Part shown: one piece after another, positions 37,627-46,155 of the stretch
Numbering within the stretch: position 1 is the first letter of the stretch
Layout of the letters: every line of letters starts with the position of its first letter
DNA from: Cupriavidus alkaliphilus
Lineage (GTDB): Bacteria > Pseudomonadota > Gammaproteobacteria > Burkholderiales > Burkholderiaceae
Direction of reading: 5' to 3'
Assembly: GCF_900094595.1 (NCBI RefSeq)
Contig: NZ_FMAD01000001.1
Location: 434,001 to 498,000, forward strand
DNA: 64,000 nt
The notes under the pieces: generated by a model
What the model saw: the letters and a program-made list of their open reading frames with translations, nothing else
Databases searched by the model: none
Told to the model about the DNA's origin: nothing
Translations under genes and position numbers: made by a program

Positions 37627-39153
37627 TCAGGGGCCCGCCGGCCGGTCGAACAGGCTTTCCCACAGGGTGTCGACCTTCGCCTTGACCGCGGCGTCCATGG
37701 CGATCGGCGTACCCCATTCACGCGTGGTTTCGCCGGGCCACTTGTCGGTGGCGTCGATGCCCATCTTGGAGCCCAGGCCCGACACGGGCGAGGCAAAGTC
37801 GAGGTAGTCGATCGGGGTGTTGTCGACCAGCACCGTGTCGCGGCTGGGATCGACGCGGGTGGTGATGGCCCAGATCACTTCCTTCCAGTCGCGCACGTCG
37901 ACATCGTCGTCGACCACCACGATGAACTTCGTATACATGAACTGCCGCAGGAAGCTCCACACGCCGAACATCACGCGCTTGGCATGGCCGGCGTACTGCT
38001 TCTTCATCCGCACCAGCGCCATGCGGTAGCTGCAGCCCTCGGGCGGCAGGTAGAAATCGGTGATCTCGGGGAACTGCTTCTGCAGCAGCGGCACGAACAC
38101 CTCGTTCAGTGCCACGCCCAGCACGGCCGGCTCGTCGGGCGGCTTGCCGGTGTAGGTGGAGTGGTAGATCGGGTCGCGCCGCATGGTGATGCGGTCGATG
38201 GTGAAGACCGGGAACCAGTCCTGCTCGTTGTAGTAGCCGGTGTGGTCGCCGAACGGGCCCTCCAGCGCATGCTGGTAGCCGGACGGGTGGTTCGGGTCCG
38301 GCTGGATATGGCCTTCCAGCACGATCTCGGCCGACGCCGGCACGCTCAGCTCGGACAGCGTCGGTGTCAGGCAGCTGGCCAGCGCGGTGCGGCTGCCGCG
38401 CAGCAGGCCGGCGAACTGGTATTCGGACAGCGTATCGGGCACCGGCGTCACCGCGCCCAGGATGGTGGCGGGGTCGGCGCCCAGCGCCACCGCGATCGGG
38501 AACGGCTTGCCGGGGTTGGCCAGCGCATGCTCGCGGAAGTCGAGCGCGCCGCCGCGGTGCGCCAGCCAGCGCATGATGACCTGGTTGCGGCCGATCACCT
38601 GCTGGCGGTAGATGCCCAGGTTCTGGCGCTTCTTGTGCGGGCCCTTGGTCACCACCAGGCCCCATGTGATCAGCGGCGCGGCGTCGCCCGGCCAGCAGGT
38701 CTGGATCGGCAGGCGCGCCAGGTCGACGTCGTTGCCTTCCCACACCACTTCCTGGCAGGCGGGGGCGCTGACGCGCCTGGGTGCCATGTCCCACACCGAC
38801 TTGGCCAGCGTGAACAGCTTGCCGGCCTCGCGCAGCCCGCGCGGCGGCTCCGGCTCCTTCAGCGCCGACAGGACCCGGCCGATGTCGCGCAGGTCTTCCA
38901 TCGATTCGGCGCCCATGCCAAATGCGACTCTGCGTGTCGTGCCGAACAGATTGGCCAGCACCGGCACGCTATAGATGTCGCCATGGGGAGCGCCCGCAGG
39001 TTGCTCGAAGACGACCGCGGGACCGCCGGCGCGCAGCAGGCGGTCGCAGATTTCGGTCATTTCCAGGTTGGGCGACACCGGGCGGGCGATGCGCCGCAGC
39101 TCGCCGAGCCCTTCGAGCTGGCCGATGAAATCGCGCAAGTCTTTGTATTGCAT
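37627..39153 (-). CDS. ubiD: UbiD-type 4-hydroxy-3-polyprenylbenzoate decarboxylase
   Basis: A 508-residue prenylated-FMN-dependent decarboxylase of the ubiquinone pathway. The start [22 protein letters not shown] is classic Ubi[35 protein letters not shown] and the acidic YMRW/E-rich cofactor region are present. Its length fits. It needs the flavin prenyltransferase UbiX, not in this window. It is a single leftward gene in front of the 6S candidate region; a 300-bp non-coding region lies upstream of its ATG. Confidence 0.95.
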   Translation of the reverse strand: MQYKDLRDFIGQLEGLGELRRIARPVSPNLEMTEICDRLLRAGGPAVVFEQPAGAPHGDIYSVPVLANLFGTTRRVAFGMGAESMEDLRDIGRVLSALKEPEPPRGLREAGKLFTLAKSVWDMAPRRVSAPACQEVVWEGNDVDLARLPIQTCWPGDAAPLITWGLVVTKGPHKKRQNLGIYRQQVIGRNQVIMRWLAHRGGALDFREHALANPGKPFPIAVALGADPATILGAVTPVPDTLSEYQFAGLLRGSRTALASCLTPTLSELSVPASAEIVLEGHIQPDPNHPSGYQHALEGPFGDHTGYYNEQDWFPVFTIDRITMRRDPIYHSTYTGKPPDEPAVLGVALNEVFVPLLQKQFPEITDFYLPPEGCSYRMALVRMKKQYAGHAKRVMFGVWSFLRQFMYTKFIVVVDDDVDVRDWKEVIWAITTRVDPSRDTVLVDNTPIDYLDFASPVSGLGSKMGIDATDKWPGETTREWGTPIAMDAAVKAKVDTLWESLFDRPAGP

Positions 39154-39419
39154 GGTGAATTCTGTTGTGGTGCGGCATCCCGCACCGGATCCAGGAGGCG
39201 GCAGTCAGGTCGGTGACAATACACATTCCTCGGGGCGGCGGCAAAAAAATCGTCCGGCCGGTACCGCGGAAATTGTAAGTTTTTTGTCCGCCCGGGGGCG
39301 GGCCGTAAAGCGGCGAGCCAAGGCCACACCTGCGATTGCGGGTATCCGAGTGATGCCGGGCCGACCAAAACTGCCTTGTTACAAATAACTGAAAGTAGTG
39401 AATTGTCGATTTATTATTC
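39154..39419. other. non-coding region upstream of ubiD
   Basis: No gene. It contains oligo-A and oligo-T runs (around 39242-39290) and a TACAAT-like hexamer on the minus strand near 39271, a possible ubiD -10 without a matching -35. The right half becomes AT-rich just before the strong rightward promoter at 39420. Confidence 0.5.
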
Positions 39420-39448
39420 TTGACGGGATATAACACCGTTCCTACAAT
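39420..39448 (+). promoter_or_regulatory. strong sigma-70 promoter
   Basis: TTGACG (39420-39425), a 17-bp spacer, and TACAAT (39443-39448) in AT-rich surroundings. It is the best promoter in the window. Predicted transcription starts near 39455, exactly at the 5' side of the 6S-like RNA. Confidence 0.85.
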
Positions 39449-39453
39449 CCGGT

Positions 39454-39615
39454 CTGCTCCATGGAGTGTTGCGTCGCAACATGGATTTTCCCCCTGTGTC
39501 AAGGGGTGCACATCAAAAGAACGTGCCAGAAAGTCCCTCCAGCAAGGACCGATGGTCAGGCCCGCGCGCACGGCGGGCGACCGGTCGCCTCCGGCGGCTT
39601 GCCGGAGTGTAGAGA
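39454..39615 (+). ncRNA. ssrS: candidate 6S RNA
   Basis: A non-coding transcript of about 160 nt that would bind and block housekeeping RNA polymerase in stationary phase. The 5' part has GGAGTGTTGCGTCGC and a following TTCCCCCTGTG, and the 3' part has GCCTCCGGCGGC then CGGAG and AGA. These resemble the two sides of the E. coli 6S closing stem (GAGATGTTCGC; GCCTGCGGCGGC). Pairs that I can draw are TCT/AGA, CTCC/GGAG and GTCGC/GCGGC, leaving the asymmetric bulge expected. Length, the preceding strong promoter and lack of a reading frame agree. Recognition is by eye from E. coli 6S. Confidence 0.6.
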
Positions 39616-39625
39616 GTTAAGTCGT

Positions 39626-39688
39626 GGCAGGTAGCGCTCCCCCAGGGCGCGGCCTGTTTCCAGTTGGGCGCATGGGGAGCGCCCTGCC
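39626..39688 (+). other. large imperfect hairpin between 6S candidate and transglycosylase gene
   Basis: GGCAGG and GCGCTCCCC on the left pair with GGGGAGCGC and CCTGCC on the right: 15 base pairs with a 2-nt bulge and a loop of about 31 nt. There is no T-run, so it is not a typical terminator. It may be a processing or regulatory structure in the leader of the downstream gene. Confidence 0.55.
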
Positions 39689-39800
39689 AACAGGTGCTTG
39701 GTCGTCACTGCTAGACGGCGCGGCATCCTTACTTGAGTACGTTGAGATCGGGCGCATGCCGCAGTCGGGCACGCGAAGCGGGCAACGGATGGAGGTAAGC

Positions 39801-40910
39801 ATGAGCGGTTGGAAAACCCTTCATCTTCCCGGCATCGGGCGGGCCCTGCAGGTCCGTCTCCGACAGCCGGTACCCGGAGTGAGTCGGGCATTGCAGGTCC
39901 GTCTCGCGCATCCGGTCGCGGGCCGCGCCTTGCGCGGTGGCCGCACGACGCTGAAGTACGCCCTGAACAGCCTGGGCGTGATGGCGGTGGTTTCGGCGGT
40001 GTCGCTGTCGGTGAGCCAGGAATGGCGCACCACGTTGGCCGCCTTGCTGGCCGGTGACGAAGCGCCAGCGGTGCTGGTCAGCGCCGCCGTGGCAGCGCCC
40101 GCGCATGCCGGCACTGCTCCCGGCGCTGCGCCCAGCCCGGCCGTGTCCAACGCCGTCCCGGCGAGCACGGCGGACGTCGCGGCGGCCAAGTTCGGCTATG
40201 GCACTGGCCGCGGCGGCAAGCTCGGCCTGCCGACCGTGTCGGGCGTCGACGAATGGAGCCTGGCGGCCAATACCAAGGTGCCGTCGGTCGCGCACCTGGC
40301 CGCGCGCATCCCGGTGACGCGGGTGGCCATGGACGCCCGCAGCACCGGCGGCACGCTGGGCAGCGCGCGCGAACAGGCCGCGGTGGCGGACTATATCGCC
40401 CGCAAGTACCGCGTGGCGGCCCAGGCCACCGCGCAGCTGGTCAAGGCGGCCTACCTGACCGGGCGCGAGGTCGGCATCGACCCGCTGCTGATCCTGGGCG
40501 TGATCGCGATCGAGTCCAGCTTCAACCCGTACGCCGAAAGCGGCGTGGGCGCGCAGGGCCTGATGCAGGTCATGACCAAGGTCCACCAGGACAAGTACGA
40601 AGCCGTCGGCGGCGTGTCCGCGGCCCTGAACCCGTACGCCAACATCAAGATCGGCGCGCTGGTGCTCAAGGACTGCATCGCCCGCGCCGGCTCGCTCGAG
40701 GGCGGCCTGAAGTACTACGTCGGCGCCACCACGGCGACCGATGGCGGCTACGGCGCCAAGGTGCTGGCCGAGCGCGCCCGCCTGCGCCAGCTGATCGGCG
40801 TGCGCAGCGCGCCCGCCAATGCCGACAAGCCGGCCGCCGAGGACAAGGCGCCGGTCGAGCATGCGCCGACCGAGAAGCTGGAAGCCAACAACGGGCCGCA
40901 CAACGCCTGA
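39801..40910 (+). CDS. lytic transglycosylase (SLT domain)
   Basis: A 369-residue murein-cleaving enzyme. The N-terminal 60 residues are basic with a short duplicated unit (GRALQVRLRQPVPG / SRALQVRLAHPVAG), followed by one hydrophobic segment (residues about 55-70) that would anchor or export it. The SLT domain starts near residue 200; the catalytic Glu is E238 in IAIESSFNPYAESGVGAQ, followed by GLMQVM. The tail is Lys/Glu/Pro-rich. GGAGG 8 bp before ATG 39801 fixes the start. It ends just before a terminator. Substrate is the glycan strand of peptidoglycan. Confidence 0.9.
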   Translation: MSGWKTLHLPGIGRALQVRLRQPVPGVSRALQVRLAHPVAGRALRGGRTTLKYALNSLGVMAVVSAVSLSVSQEWRTTLAALLAGDEAPAVLVSAAVAAPAHAGTAPGAAPSPAVSNAVPASTADVAAAKFGYGTGRGGKLGLPTVSGVDEWSLAANTKVPSVAHLAARIPVTRVAMDARSTGGTLGSAREQAAVADYIARKYRVAAQATAQLVKAAYLTGREVGIDPLLILGVIAIESSFNPYAESGVGAQGLMQVMTKVHQDKYEAVGGVSAALNPYANIKIGALVLKDCIARAGSLEGGLKYYVGATTATDGGYGAKVLAERARLRQLIGVRSAPANADKPAAEDKAPVEHAPTEKLEANNGPHNA

Positions 40911-40933
40911 GCCGGCTCCCGCCATCGCCCAGA

Positions 40934-40961
40934 AAAAAAGCACCCCGCGGGGTGCTTTTTT
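40934..40961. terminator. bidirectional rho-independent terminator
   Basis: A perfect palindrome of A5-GCACCCCG and its complement with T6, between the converging transglycosylase and aminotransferase genes. Confidence 0.93.
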
Positions 40962-40992
40962 ATTGGCCTGCCGCCGCGGCGACCGGGTGCGG

Positions 40993-42174
40993 TCAGCGGA
41001 ACAGCCTGCCCAGCCGTGCCATCGCCTCTTCGATATTCTCGCGCGAGGTCGCGTACGAGATCCGGATGTAGTCCCGGGCCGTATGCGGGCCGAAGTCCTG
41101 CCCCGGCACCATCACCACGCCCGCGTCGTGCAGCATGGCCTGCGTCAGGCGGTCGGCATCGCCGGCGGCCGGGTGGTTGACGCCGCGGCAGTCCGCATAC
41201 ACATAGAAGGCGCCGTCGGGGCGCACCGGCACGCGCAGCCCGAGCGACTCCAGCGCCGGCACGATCAGGTCGCGGCGGCGGCGGAATTCGGCCTTGCGCT
41301 CGTCGTAGATGGCCAGCGCCTCGGGCGTGAAGCACGCCAGCGCGGCGTACTGCGCCACCGCCGACGCGCAGATGAACAGGTTCTGCGCGACCTTCTCGAA
41401 GGCCTCGACCAGCGCCTCCGGCACCACCAGCCAGCCCAGGCGCCAGCCGGTCATGTTGAAGTACTTCGAGAAGCTGTTCACCGTGACCACGTTCGGGTCC
41501 AGGCTCAGCGCCGACACCGGCGCGGCATCGTAGGACAGGCCCTGGTAGATCTCGTCCAGGATGGCAAAGCCGTTACGCGCGCGCACCGCCTGCAGGATCC
41601 GCGCAAGCTCGTCGGGCAGGATCGAGGTGCCGGTCGGGTTGGACGGCGAGGCCAGCAGCACGCCCCGGGTCTGCTCGCCCCAGTTGGCCTCGACCTGCGC
41701 GGCGGTCAGCTGGAAGCGCTCGGCCGGGCCGCTCGGGATCATGCGCGCGACGCCGTCGAAGGCGGCGACGAAGTGGCGGTTGCACGGATAGCTGGGGTCG
41801 GGCATCAGCACTTCGGCGCCGATCTCGACCAGCACCGCGCACGCCAGCAGCAGTGCGCCCGAGGCGCCGGCAGTGACGATCACGCGCCGCGCCGGGATAT
41901 CCAGCCCGTAGGCGGTCTTGTAATAGCCGGCGATGGCCTCGCGCAGCGGATGGATGCCGAGCGCGCCGGTGTACTGCGTGACGCCGCGGCGCATGGCCGC
42001 TTCCGCCGCGCGCACCACCGGCTCGGCGGCGGTGAAGTCCGGTTCGCCGATGCCCATGTGCACGATATGGCGGCCGGCGCGCTCCAGCGCGGCAGCTTGC
42101 TTGGCCAGCTCCATCACATGGAAGGCTTCGATGTTGGCGAGGCGGGAGGCGGTGGCCAGGTGCTGCAAGTCCAT
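40993..42174 (-). CDS. class I/II PLP-dependent aminotransferase
   Basis: A 393-residue fold-type I aminotransferase. The cofactor lysine is K237 in NSFSKYFNMTGWRLGW. The VTAGASGALLLA, PSYPC and SNPTGTSI motifs are those of the aspartate/aromatic aminotransferase group. The family spans aspartate, aromatic amino acid and LL-diaminopimelate related enzymes, and sequence by eye does not choose among them. It is followed by the shared terminator and preceded by the nusB terminator, so it is a monocistronic unit; its own promoter was not recognised. Confidence 0.9.
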   Translation of the reverse strand: MDLQHLATASRLANIEAFHVMELAKQAAALERAGRHIVHMGIGEPDFTAAEPVVRAAEAAMRRGVTQYTGALGIHPLREAIAGYYKTAYGLDIPARRVIVTAGASGALLLACAVLVEIGAEVLMPDPSYPCNRHFVAAFDGVARMIPSGPAERFQLTAAQVEANWGEQTRGVLLASPSNPTGTSILPDELARILQAVRARNGFAILDEIYQGLSYDAAPVSALSLDPNVVTVNSFSKYFNMTGWRLGWLVVPEALVEAFEKVAQNLFICASAVAQYAALACFTPEALAIYDERKAEFRRRRDLIVPALESLGLRVPVRPDGAFYVYADCRGVNHPAAGDADRLTQAMLHDAGVVMVPGQDFGPHTARDYIRISYATSRENIEEAMARLGRLFR

Positions 42175-42225
42175 GGTGTTCCGGGGCGGGCAGGGGCCCG
42201 TTCAGCAATAGGGGTAGGTGGGAAT

Positions 42226-42249
42226 GAAAACACCCGCCGCGGCGGGTGT
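42226..42249 (-). terminator. terminator of the rib-nusB operon
   Basis: A perfect 20-bp palindrome, ACACCCGCCG and complement, followed on the minus strand by TTTTC. It lies about 65 bp after the nusB stop. Confidence 0.82.
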
Positions 42250-42313
42250 CGTCTTCATCGGCGCCGGCCGCCAGGGCCAGCGCGACGGTACGGCAGGCCG
42301 CGGAGCCGGGCGC

Positions 42314-42835
42314 TCAGCGGCGCGCGGCCACCTCGGCGGCGCGCACCTGGGCGGCAAGCTTGTCCAGCACGCCGTTGACGTACTTGTAGCCCTCGACGCC
42401 GCCGAAGGTCTTGGTCAGCTCGACGGCTTCGTTGATGACAACCTTGTACGGGATGTCGAGGCAGTGCACCAGCTCATAGCTGCCGACCAGCAGGGCGGCG
42501 CGCTCGACCGGCGACAGTTCGTCGACGGAACGGTCCAGGAACGGCTCGAACGCGGCGGTCAGGCGGGCCTCTTCGCGCACGGCGCCGTTGAGCAGCGCGT
42601 CGAAGTGCTCGCGATCGGCCTTGTTGAAGCCCTGGGCGTCATGCAGGTGGGCCTGGATCGCGCCGATGTCGTTGCGGTTCAGCAGCCACTGGTACAGGCC
42701 CTGCAGGGCCAGCTCGCGCGAGCGGCGGCGCGCGCTCTTGGGCGGCGCCTTGGCTTCGGTGCGAGCCGCGGCGGGCTTGCCGCCGGCGCTCGTCTTGCCG
42801 GTGTCGTTGTCCGGGGTGTTCGACGTATCACTCAT
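42314..42835 (-). CDS. nusB: transcription antitermination factor NusB
   Basis: A 173-residue all-helical RNA-binding protein that with NusE (S10) forms the rRNA antitermination complex. The N-terminus is Thr/Asp/Pro/Ala-rich and disordered (residues 1-35). The NusB fold begins [17 protein letters not shown] and ends with [11 protein letters not shown]. The ATG overlaps the ribH stop by 8 bp, the classic ribH-nusB coupling in proteobacteria. A longer frame upstream is inside ribH and rejected. Confidence 0.95.
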   Translation of the reverse strand: MSDTSNTPDNDTGKTSAGGKPAAARTEAKAPPKSARRRSRELALQGLYQWLLNRNDIGAIQAHLHDAQGFNKADREHFDALLNGAVREEARLTAAFEPFLDRSVDELSPVERAALLVGSYELVHCLDIPYKVVINEAVELTKTFGGVEGYKYVNGVLDKLAAQVRAAEVAARR

Positions 42836-43328
42836 CGTCGTCCTCGTCTTCGTCTTCCTGGCCGCGCAGCGAATCCAGCGCTGCCACCAGGTTGGCCATC
42901 TCCACCGCGGCGCGGGCGCAGTCGCGGCCCTTTTCGCGGGTGCGGGCATGGGCCTGCTCGTCGGTGTCGACGGTCAGGATGCCGTTGGCGATCGGCACGT
43001 TGAAATCCAGGCCGACGCGGGTGATGCCGGCGCCCGACTCGTTCGAGACCAGCTCGAAATGATAGGTCTCGCCGCGCACCACGGCGCCCAGCGCGACCAG
43101 CGCGTCGAACTGGCCGCTCTCGCACATCTTCTGCAGTGCCAGCGGGACTTCCAGCGCGCCGGGAACGGTCACCACCAGGGTGTCTTCGCCCTCGACGCCG
43201 AGCTGTTCCAGCTCGGCCACGCAGGCCTCGAGCAGTTCGGCGCAGACCGGCTCGTTGAAGCGCGCCTGCACGATGCCGATACGCAGGCCTTCACCGTCGA
43301 GGTTGCTGGGGTAGAAGCCGTGATCCAT
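42828..43328 (-). CDS. ribH: 6,7-dimethyl-8-ribityllumazine synthase
   Basis: A 166-residue enzyme condensing the RibB and RibD products into lumazine, the penultimate riboflavin step. It has [14 protein letters not shown] near the start, [15 protein letters not shown], and [18 protein letters not shown] with the conserved His. A short acidic C-terminal tail ([11 protein letters not shown]) extends beyond the usual end. It overlaps nusB by 8 bp and lies about 85 bp after ribB, with a GC-rich hairpin between. Confidence 0.95.
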   Translation of the reverse strand: MDHGFYPSNLDGEGLRIGIVQARFNEPVCAELLEACVAELEQLGVEGEDTLVVTVPGALEVPLALQKMCESGQFDALVALGAVVRGETYHFELVSNESGAGITRVGLDFNVPIANGILTVDTDEQAHARTREKGRDCARAAVEMANLVAALDSLRGQEDEDEDDDE

Positions 43329-43353
43329 TGTTCAATTCTCCAGTTATTCGGGA

Positions 43354-43380
43354 GGGCCGCGGCGGCATGCGCCGCGGCCC
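43354..43380. other. intercistronic hairpin between ribB and ribH
   Basis: An 11-bp GC stem (GGGCCGCGGCG and complement) with a 5-nt loop but no T-run. It could stabilise or process the mRNA rather than end transcription. Confidence 0.55.
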
Positions 43381-43413
43381 GGGTATTGGGGATGGCTCGG
43401 TCCTGGGGCCGGT

Positions 43414-44523
43414 TCAGTCGGCCTGGCCGCTCATCGGCTGGTAGCCGGTCACTTCCAGGTCGAAGCCGGTCATGCTGGGCATGCGCTGCTTTGCCGCCAG
43501 CACACGCATCTTGCCGACGCCGACATCCTTCAGGATTTGCGCGCCCATGCCATAGGTGCGCAGGTCGGGCTTGCGGCGCGGCCGCGACTGCGGCGCGTCG
43601 AGCGCGCTGAATTGCGTGAACAGCTGCTCGACGGTGTCGCCGCAGTTCAGCAGCACGATCACGCCCTTGTCGGCCTCGGCAATGGCCTGCATCGCCGCGG
43701 GGATGCTCCACGAGTGCGTCGTGCATTTCACTTCCAGCAGGTCCAGCACCGAGAACGGCTCGTGCACGCGCACCAGCGTTTCCTGTTCCGGCGTGGGCTT
43801 GCCCTTGACCAGCGCCAGGTGGGCCTGGCCAGTCGGCTTGTCGCGGTAGGCGATGCTGTGGAAGGTGCCGTACGGGGTTTGCATGGCGCGCTCGCCGACG
43901 CGCTCGATAATGCTCTCGGTGCGGCTGCGGTAGTGGATCAGGTCGGCGATGGTGCCGATCTTCAGGTCATGCTCCTGCGCGAACTCGATCAGGTCGGGCA
44001 GGCGCGCCATGGTGCCGTCGTCCTTCATGATCTCGCAGATCACCGCCGCCGGCGTCAGACCGGCCAGCGCGCCCAGGTCGCAGCCGGCCTCGGTATGGCC
44101 GGCGCGGATCAGCACGCCGCCGGGCTGCGCCGTCAGCGGGAAGATATGGCCGGGCTGGACCAGGTCGGCCGGCTTGGCGTCGCGGGCGACCGCGGCCTGC
44201 ACGGTGCGGGCGCGGTCGGCGGCGGAAATGCCGGTGGTCACGCCTTCGGCCGCTTCGATCGAGACGGTGAAGTTGGTGCCGTGCTGGGTGCCGTTGCGGC
44301 TCACCATCGGATGCAGGTCGAGCTGGCGGCAGCGCTCGGCGGTCAGCGTCAGGCAGATCAGGCCGCGGCCATGCTTGGCCATGAAGTTGATCGCCTCCGG
44401 TGTGACGAAATCGGCAGCCAGGACCAGGTCGCCCTCATTTTCGCGGTCTTCCTCGTCGACAAGGATGACCATGCGGCCGGCGCGAATGTCGGCAATGATG
44501 TCTTCGGTACGGGCGATTGTCAT
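43414..44523 (-). CDS. ribB: 3,4-dihydroxy-2-butanone 4-phosphate synthase with degenerate GTP cyclohydrolase II-like domain
   Basis: A 369-residue two-domain protein. The N-terminal 200 residues are a good RibB, making the four-carbon unit of riboflavin from ribulose 5-phosphate: [19 protein letters not shown] and [19 protein letters not shown] are its acidic and second active-site motifs. The C-terminal half aligns with RibA ([24 protein letters not shown] and [20 protein letters not shown]). It lacks the three zinc cysteines and the RQEGRGIGL-type catalytic loop, so it should not hydrolyse GTP. Hybrid RibB-RibX proteins of this kind are known in proteobacteria; a separate ribA is expected elsewhere. 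ATG at 44523 chosen by motif position. Confidence 0.92.
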   Translation of the reverse strand: MTIARTEDIIADIRAGRMVILVDEEDRENEGDLVLAADFVTPEAINFMAKHGRGLICLTLTAERCRQLDLHPMVSRNGTQHGTNFTVSIEAAEGVTTGISAADRARTVQAAVARDAKPADLVQPGHIFPLTAQPGGVLIRAGHTEAGCDLGALAGLTPAAVICEIMKDDGTMARLPDLIEFAQEHDLKIGTIADLIHYRSRTESIIERVGERAMQTPYGTFHSIAYRDKPTGQAHLALVKGKPTPEQETLVRVHEPFSVLDLLEVKCTTHSWSIPAAMQAIAEADKGVIVLLNCGDTVEQLFTQFSALDAPQSRPRRKPDLRTYGMGAQILKDVGVGKMRVLAAKQRMPSMTGFDLEVTGYQPMSGQAD

Positions 44524-44840
44524 GGCGTGCTGAACGGCAGGTTGGGGCGGAAAACAGGCGAAATCGGGCGGAAACCGTCGGATGGCTGTGGCAGGAACCA
44601 TGGCCGCGGTGGAAAGCGGCCGGACTGAGGCGGGGCTTCGGGCCGGGCCGGCCGGGCCATATACGCGCGGCAGGTCGCCCAGTCAAGCCGGCTATTGTAC
44701 GCCAAGGCAGGCCATGCGGGAGGCGGCGGCAGCGGAAAGTGCGCCGACTGGGGCAGCGAGTGGGGCGGGGTGGCCGCCGTGGCGAAACGCTGGGCCGACC
44801 GGGTGCCGGTTGCGGCGCCTAGGCGGCATGCGCCGCCGCA
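44524..44840. other. GC-rich region upstream of ribB
   Basis: No gene. I looked on both strands for an FMN riboswitch and did not see its conserved loops. A TACAAT hexamer on the minus strand (44694-44699) lies about 170 bp before ribB with no good -35. The rest is low-complexity GC-rich DNA. Confidence 0.5.
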
Positions 44841-44910
44841 GGTGGCCTCAAGTGGCCTCAGGTGGCCTCAGGTGGCCTCAGGTGGCCTCAGGTGGCCTCA
44901 GGCGGCCTCG
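44841..44910. repeat. 10-bp tandem repeat, about seven units
   Basis: The unit GGTGGCCTCA is repeated end to end, with five perfect copies, one A-for-G variant and a last diverged copy (GGCGGCCTCG). The unit equals one helical turn. The stop codon of the minus-strand hypothetical gene lies inside the sixth unit (44898-44900), so most of the array is 3' of that gene. Confidence 0.95.
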
Positions 44911-45149
44911 GCCAGCGGTGCCAGATAAGCGGCCCCGGCCGCGGTGCGCAGGCGTGAAGTCCTGGCGATGCGCGCCCGCGCTGCGTGCGTTGCGTCAGCC
45001 AGTGCGAGTTCGCGGGTGGGAAAGCCGGCGCCGGGCTGGGCGAACCTGGCGTGCGCATCGAGCGCATAGGACCATTCCCATTTGCCGAAGGTCACCTCGG
45101 CCAGCGTTACGACAACGTGGCAGTGTTGATAGAAGAAGCTTTCGCCCAT
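44898..45149 (-). CDS. hypothetical protein next to the tandem repeat
   Basis: An 83-residue protein beginning MGESFFYQHCHVVVTLAEV, then GKWEWSYALDAHARFAQPG and an Ala/Arg-rich C-terminal helix. No recognised domain. AGGGA lies 7 bp upstream of the ATG, and the third-position GC bias is in this frame. The last codons and the stop are contributed by the repeat array, so this protein's C-terminus (LAPLAEAA) may have formed from repeat DNA. It is 68 bp downstream of another small unknown gene read the same way. The longer frame upstream to 45566 lacks support. Confidence 0.6.
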   Translation of the reverse strand: MGESFFYQHCHVVVTLAEVTFGKWEWSYALDAHARFAQPGAGFPTRELALADATHAARARIARTSRLRTAAGAAYLAPLAEAA

Positions 45150-45217
45150 GCGGGTTCCCTGTGTTGGCGCCGTGCCGGCGCGTGAGAAACGGTGAAAAGA
45201 CGCTACGCCGCGGCCCT

Positions 45218-45508
45218 TCAGGCAGGCCGGCCATGGCACCACGGAAAGCCGGCATAGCGTCGCGCGCCGGCTCGCCTGAATGGCCGGAAGCGCATGAACA
45301 ACGGTCGTGACGGCGGCTGCAGGCGCGGCCAGCCGTCGCCGACGGCGCGATCCCAGTCGATCAGCAGCGTGACGGCGCGCCGCAGTGGCGTTGAACTGAG
45401 CCGCAGCAGGCCCATGCGATGCGGCGCCTGGGCGGCATGGCGAGGCGGCTGCCACCGCGGCGTGGCGGCAACCCAGCGGTAAGTGATTCGGGAAGCTGGC
45501 GCGCTCAT
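45218..45508 (-). CDS. hypothetical basic protein
   Basis: A 96-residue, strongly basic protein (many Arg and Pro) starting MSAPASRITYRWVAATPRW, without recognised domain or membrane segment. The support is an AAGAGGA ribosome-binding site 6 bp before the ATG and a downstream companion read the same way. High Arg/Pro content can also come from a GC-rich non-coding frame, so coding status is uncertain. Confidence 0.45.
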   Translation of the reverse strand: MSAPASRITYRWVAATPRWQPPRHAAQAPHRMGLLRLSSTPLRRAVTLLIDWDRAVGDGWPRLQPPSRPLFMRFRPFRRAGARRYAGFPWCHGRPA

Positions 45509-45903
45509 GTGATGTCCTCTTGAATGCCGGGCCGAAGGCGGCACAGCGGCCACGGCGCTTGCGCACGGTGTGGCGGATGCAGGGAAACGCCGGTGAACAG
45601 GACGCGTTGGCCGGCAGGGCAGCGTCCGGTGAGGCGTAGGCGAGGGAAGCTGGAATGCGTGGGTGCGCCGAGGGTCAGACATGTCCTGCGCACAGCCCTT
45701 TGATTCTAGGCGCGCCAGGCCATCAATCCCAGTTCACTTACAACATCGGGCATGGCGGCGAGAAATCCGCCACGAACGCGCGGCGGCAGCGTAAGCTGCG
45801 CCAGTGGCGAGGCGGAAGTTCCCGCCGGACTGCCGATCCGGCCCGGTCCGATCGCGTCCGCAAGCTTTGCATACTCATTGCGCACAAACTCAGGGAGACA
45901 GCC
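45509..45903. other. divergent intergenic region
   Basis: A 395-bp gap between divergent small genes. I see no reading frame with convincing codon bias. The right end carries GGGAGA, a good ribosome-binding site for the gene at 45904, and a moderately AT-rich stretch (about 45860-45895) that may hold its promoter. Confidence 0.5.
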
Positions 45904-46146
45904 ATGCCGAGACAGATCAAGAACAAGGCCGAACTGCGTGCGATGGTCCGGGCGGAGCAGGCGAAGGTGCCCGCGTGCGAGGGTGCCTGCTTCGGCGATA
46001 TCGTCTGGCATGCGCCGGATGCCAGCGGCTGCAACTGGAGCCTGTCGACCATGGAAGGCGGCGACAGCGCCGCGTGCGTGGCAGCGCTGCGCCCCTTTAC
46101 CGACCAGCTGCGCCAGTCTTACAACGTGCCCGACGAGGGCAAGTAG
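45904..46146 (+). CDS. small hypothetical protein with three Cys
   Basis: An 80-residue protein starting MPRQIKNKAELRAMVRAEQ, with a middle ACEGACFGDIVWHAPD and C-terminal helix VAALRPFTDQLRQSYNVPDE. It has three Cys before residue 50 and one near residue 58. No domain is recognised, no signal. GGGAGA lies 6 bp before the ATG and codon bias is good, so I believe it is real. It is convergent with ribE, with only 9 bp between the stops. Confidence 0.7.
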   Translation: MPRQIKNKAELRAMVRAEQAKVPACEGACFGDIVWHAPDASGCNWSLSTMEGGDSAACVAALRPFTDQLRQSYNVPDEGK

Positions 46147-46155
46147 CCGCGGGTT

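Noticed and set aside
35452..39216. Frame of over 1200 codons antisense to aacS and ubiD
   Set aside because: It spans two well-supported genes, lacks any domain and is compositionally an antisense artefact.
39624..39800. N-terminal extension of the lytic transglycosylase
   Set aside because: The frame is open, but GGAGG before ATG 39801 and the large hairpin in this stretch argue for a leader instead.
43354..43380. Terminator between ribB and ribH
   Set aside because: The hairpin is strong but lacks a T-run, and ribH is probably read in the same operon, so I listed it only as an intercistronic structure.
43329..44840. FMN riboswitch upstream of the riboflavin genes
   Set aside because: I looked for the conserved loops (including the GGTGAAA/ATCCGG-type segments) in the leaders of ribB and ribH and did not find them.
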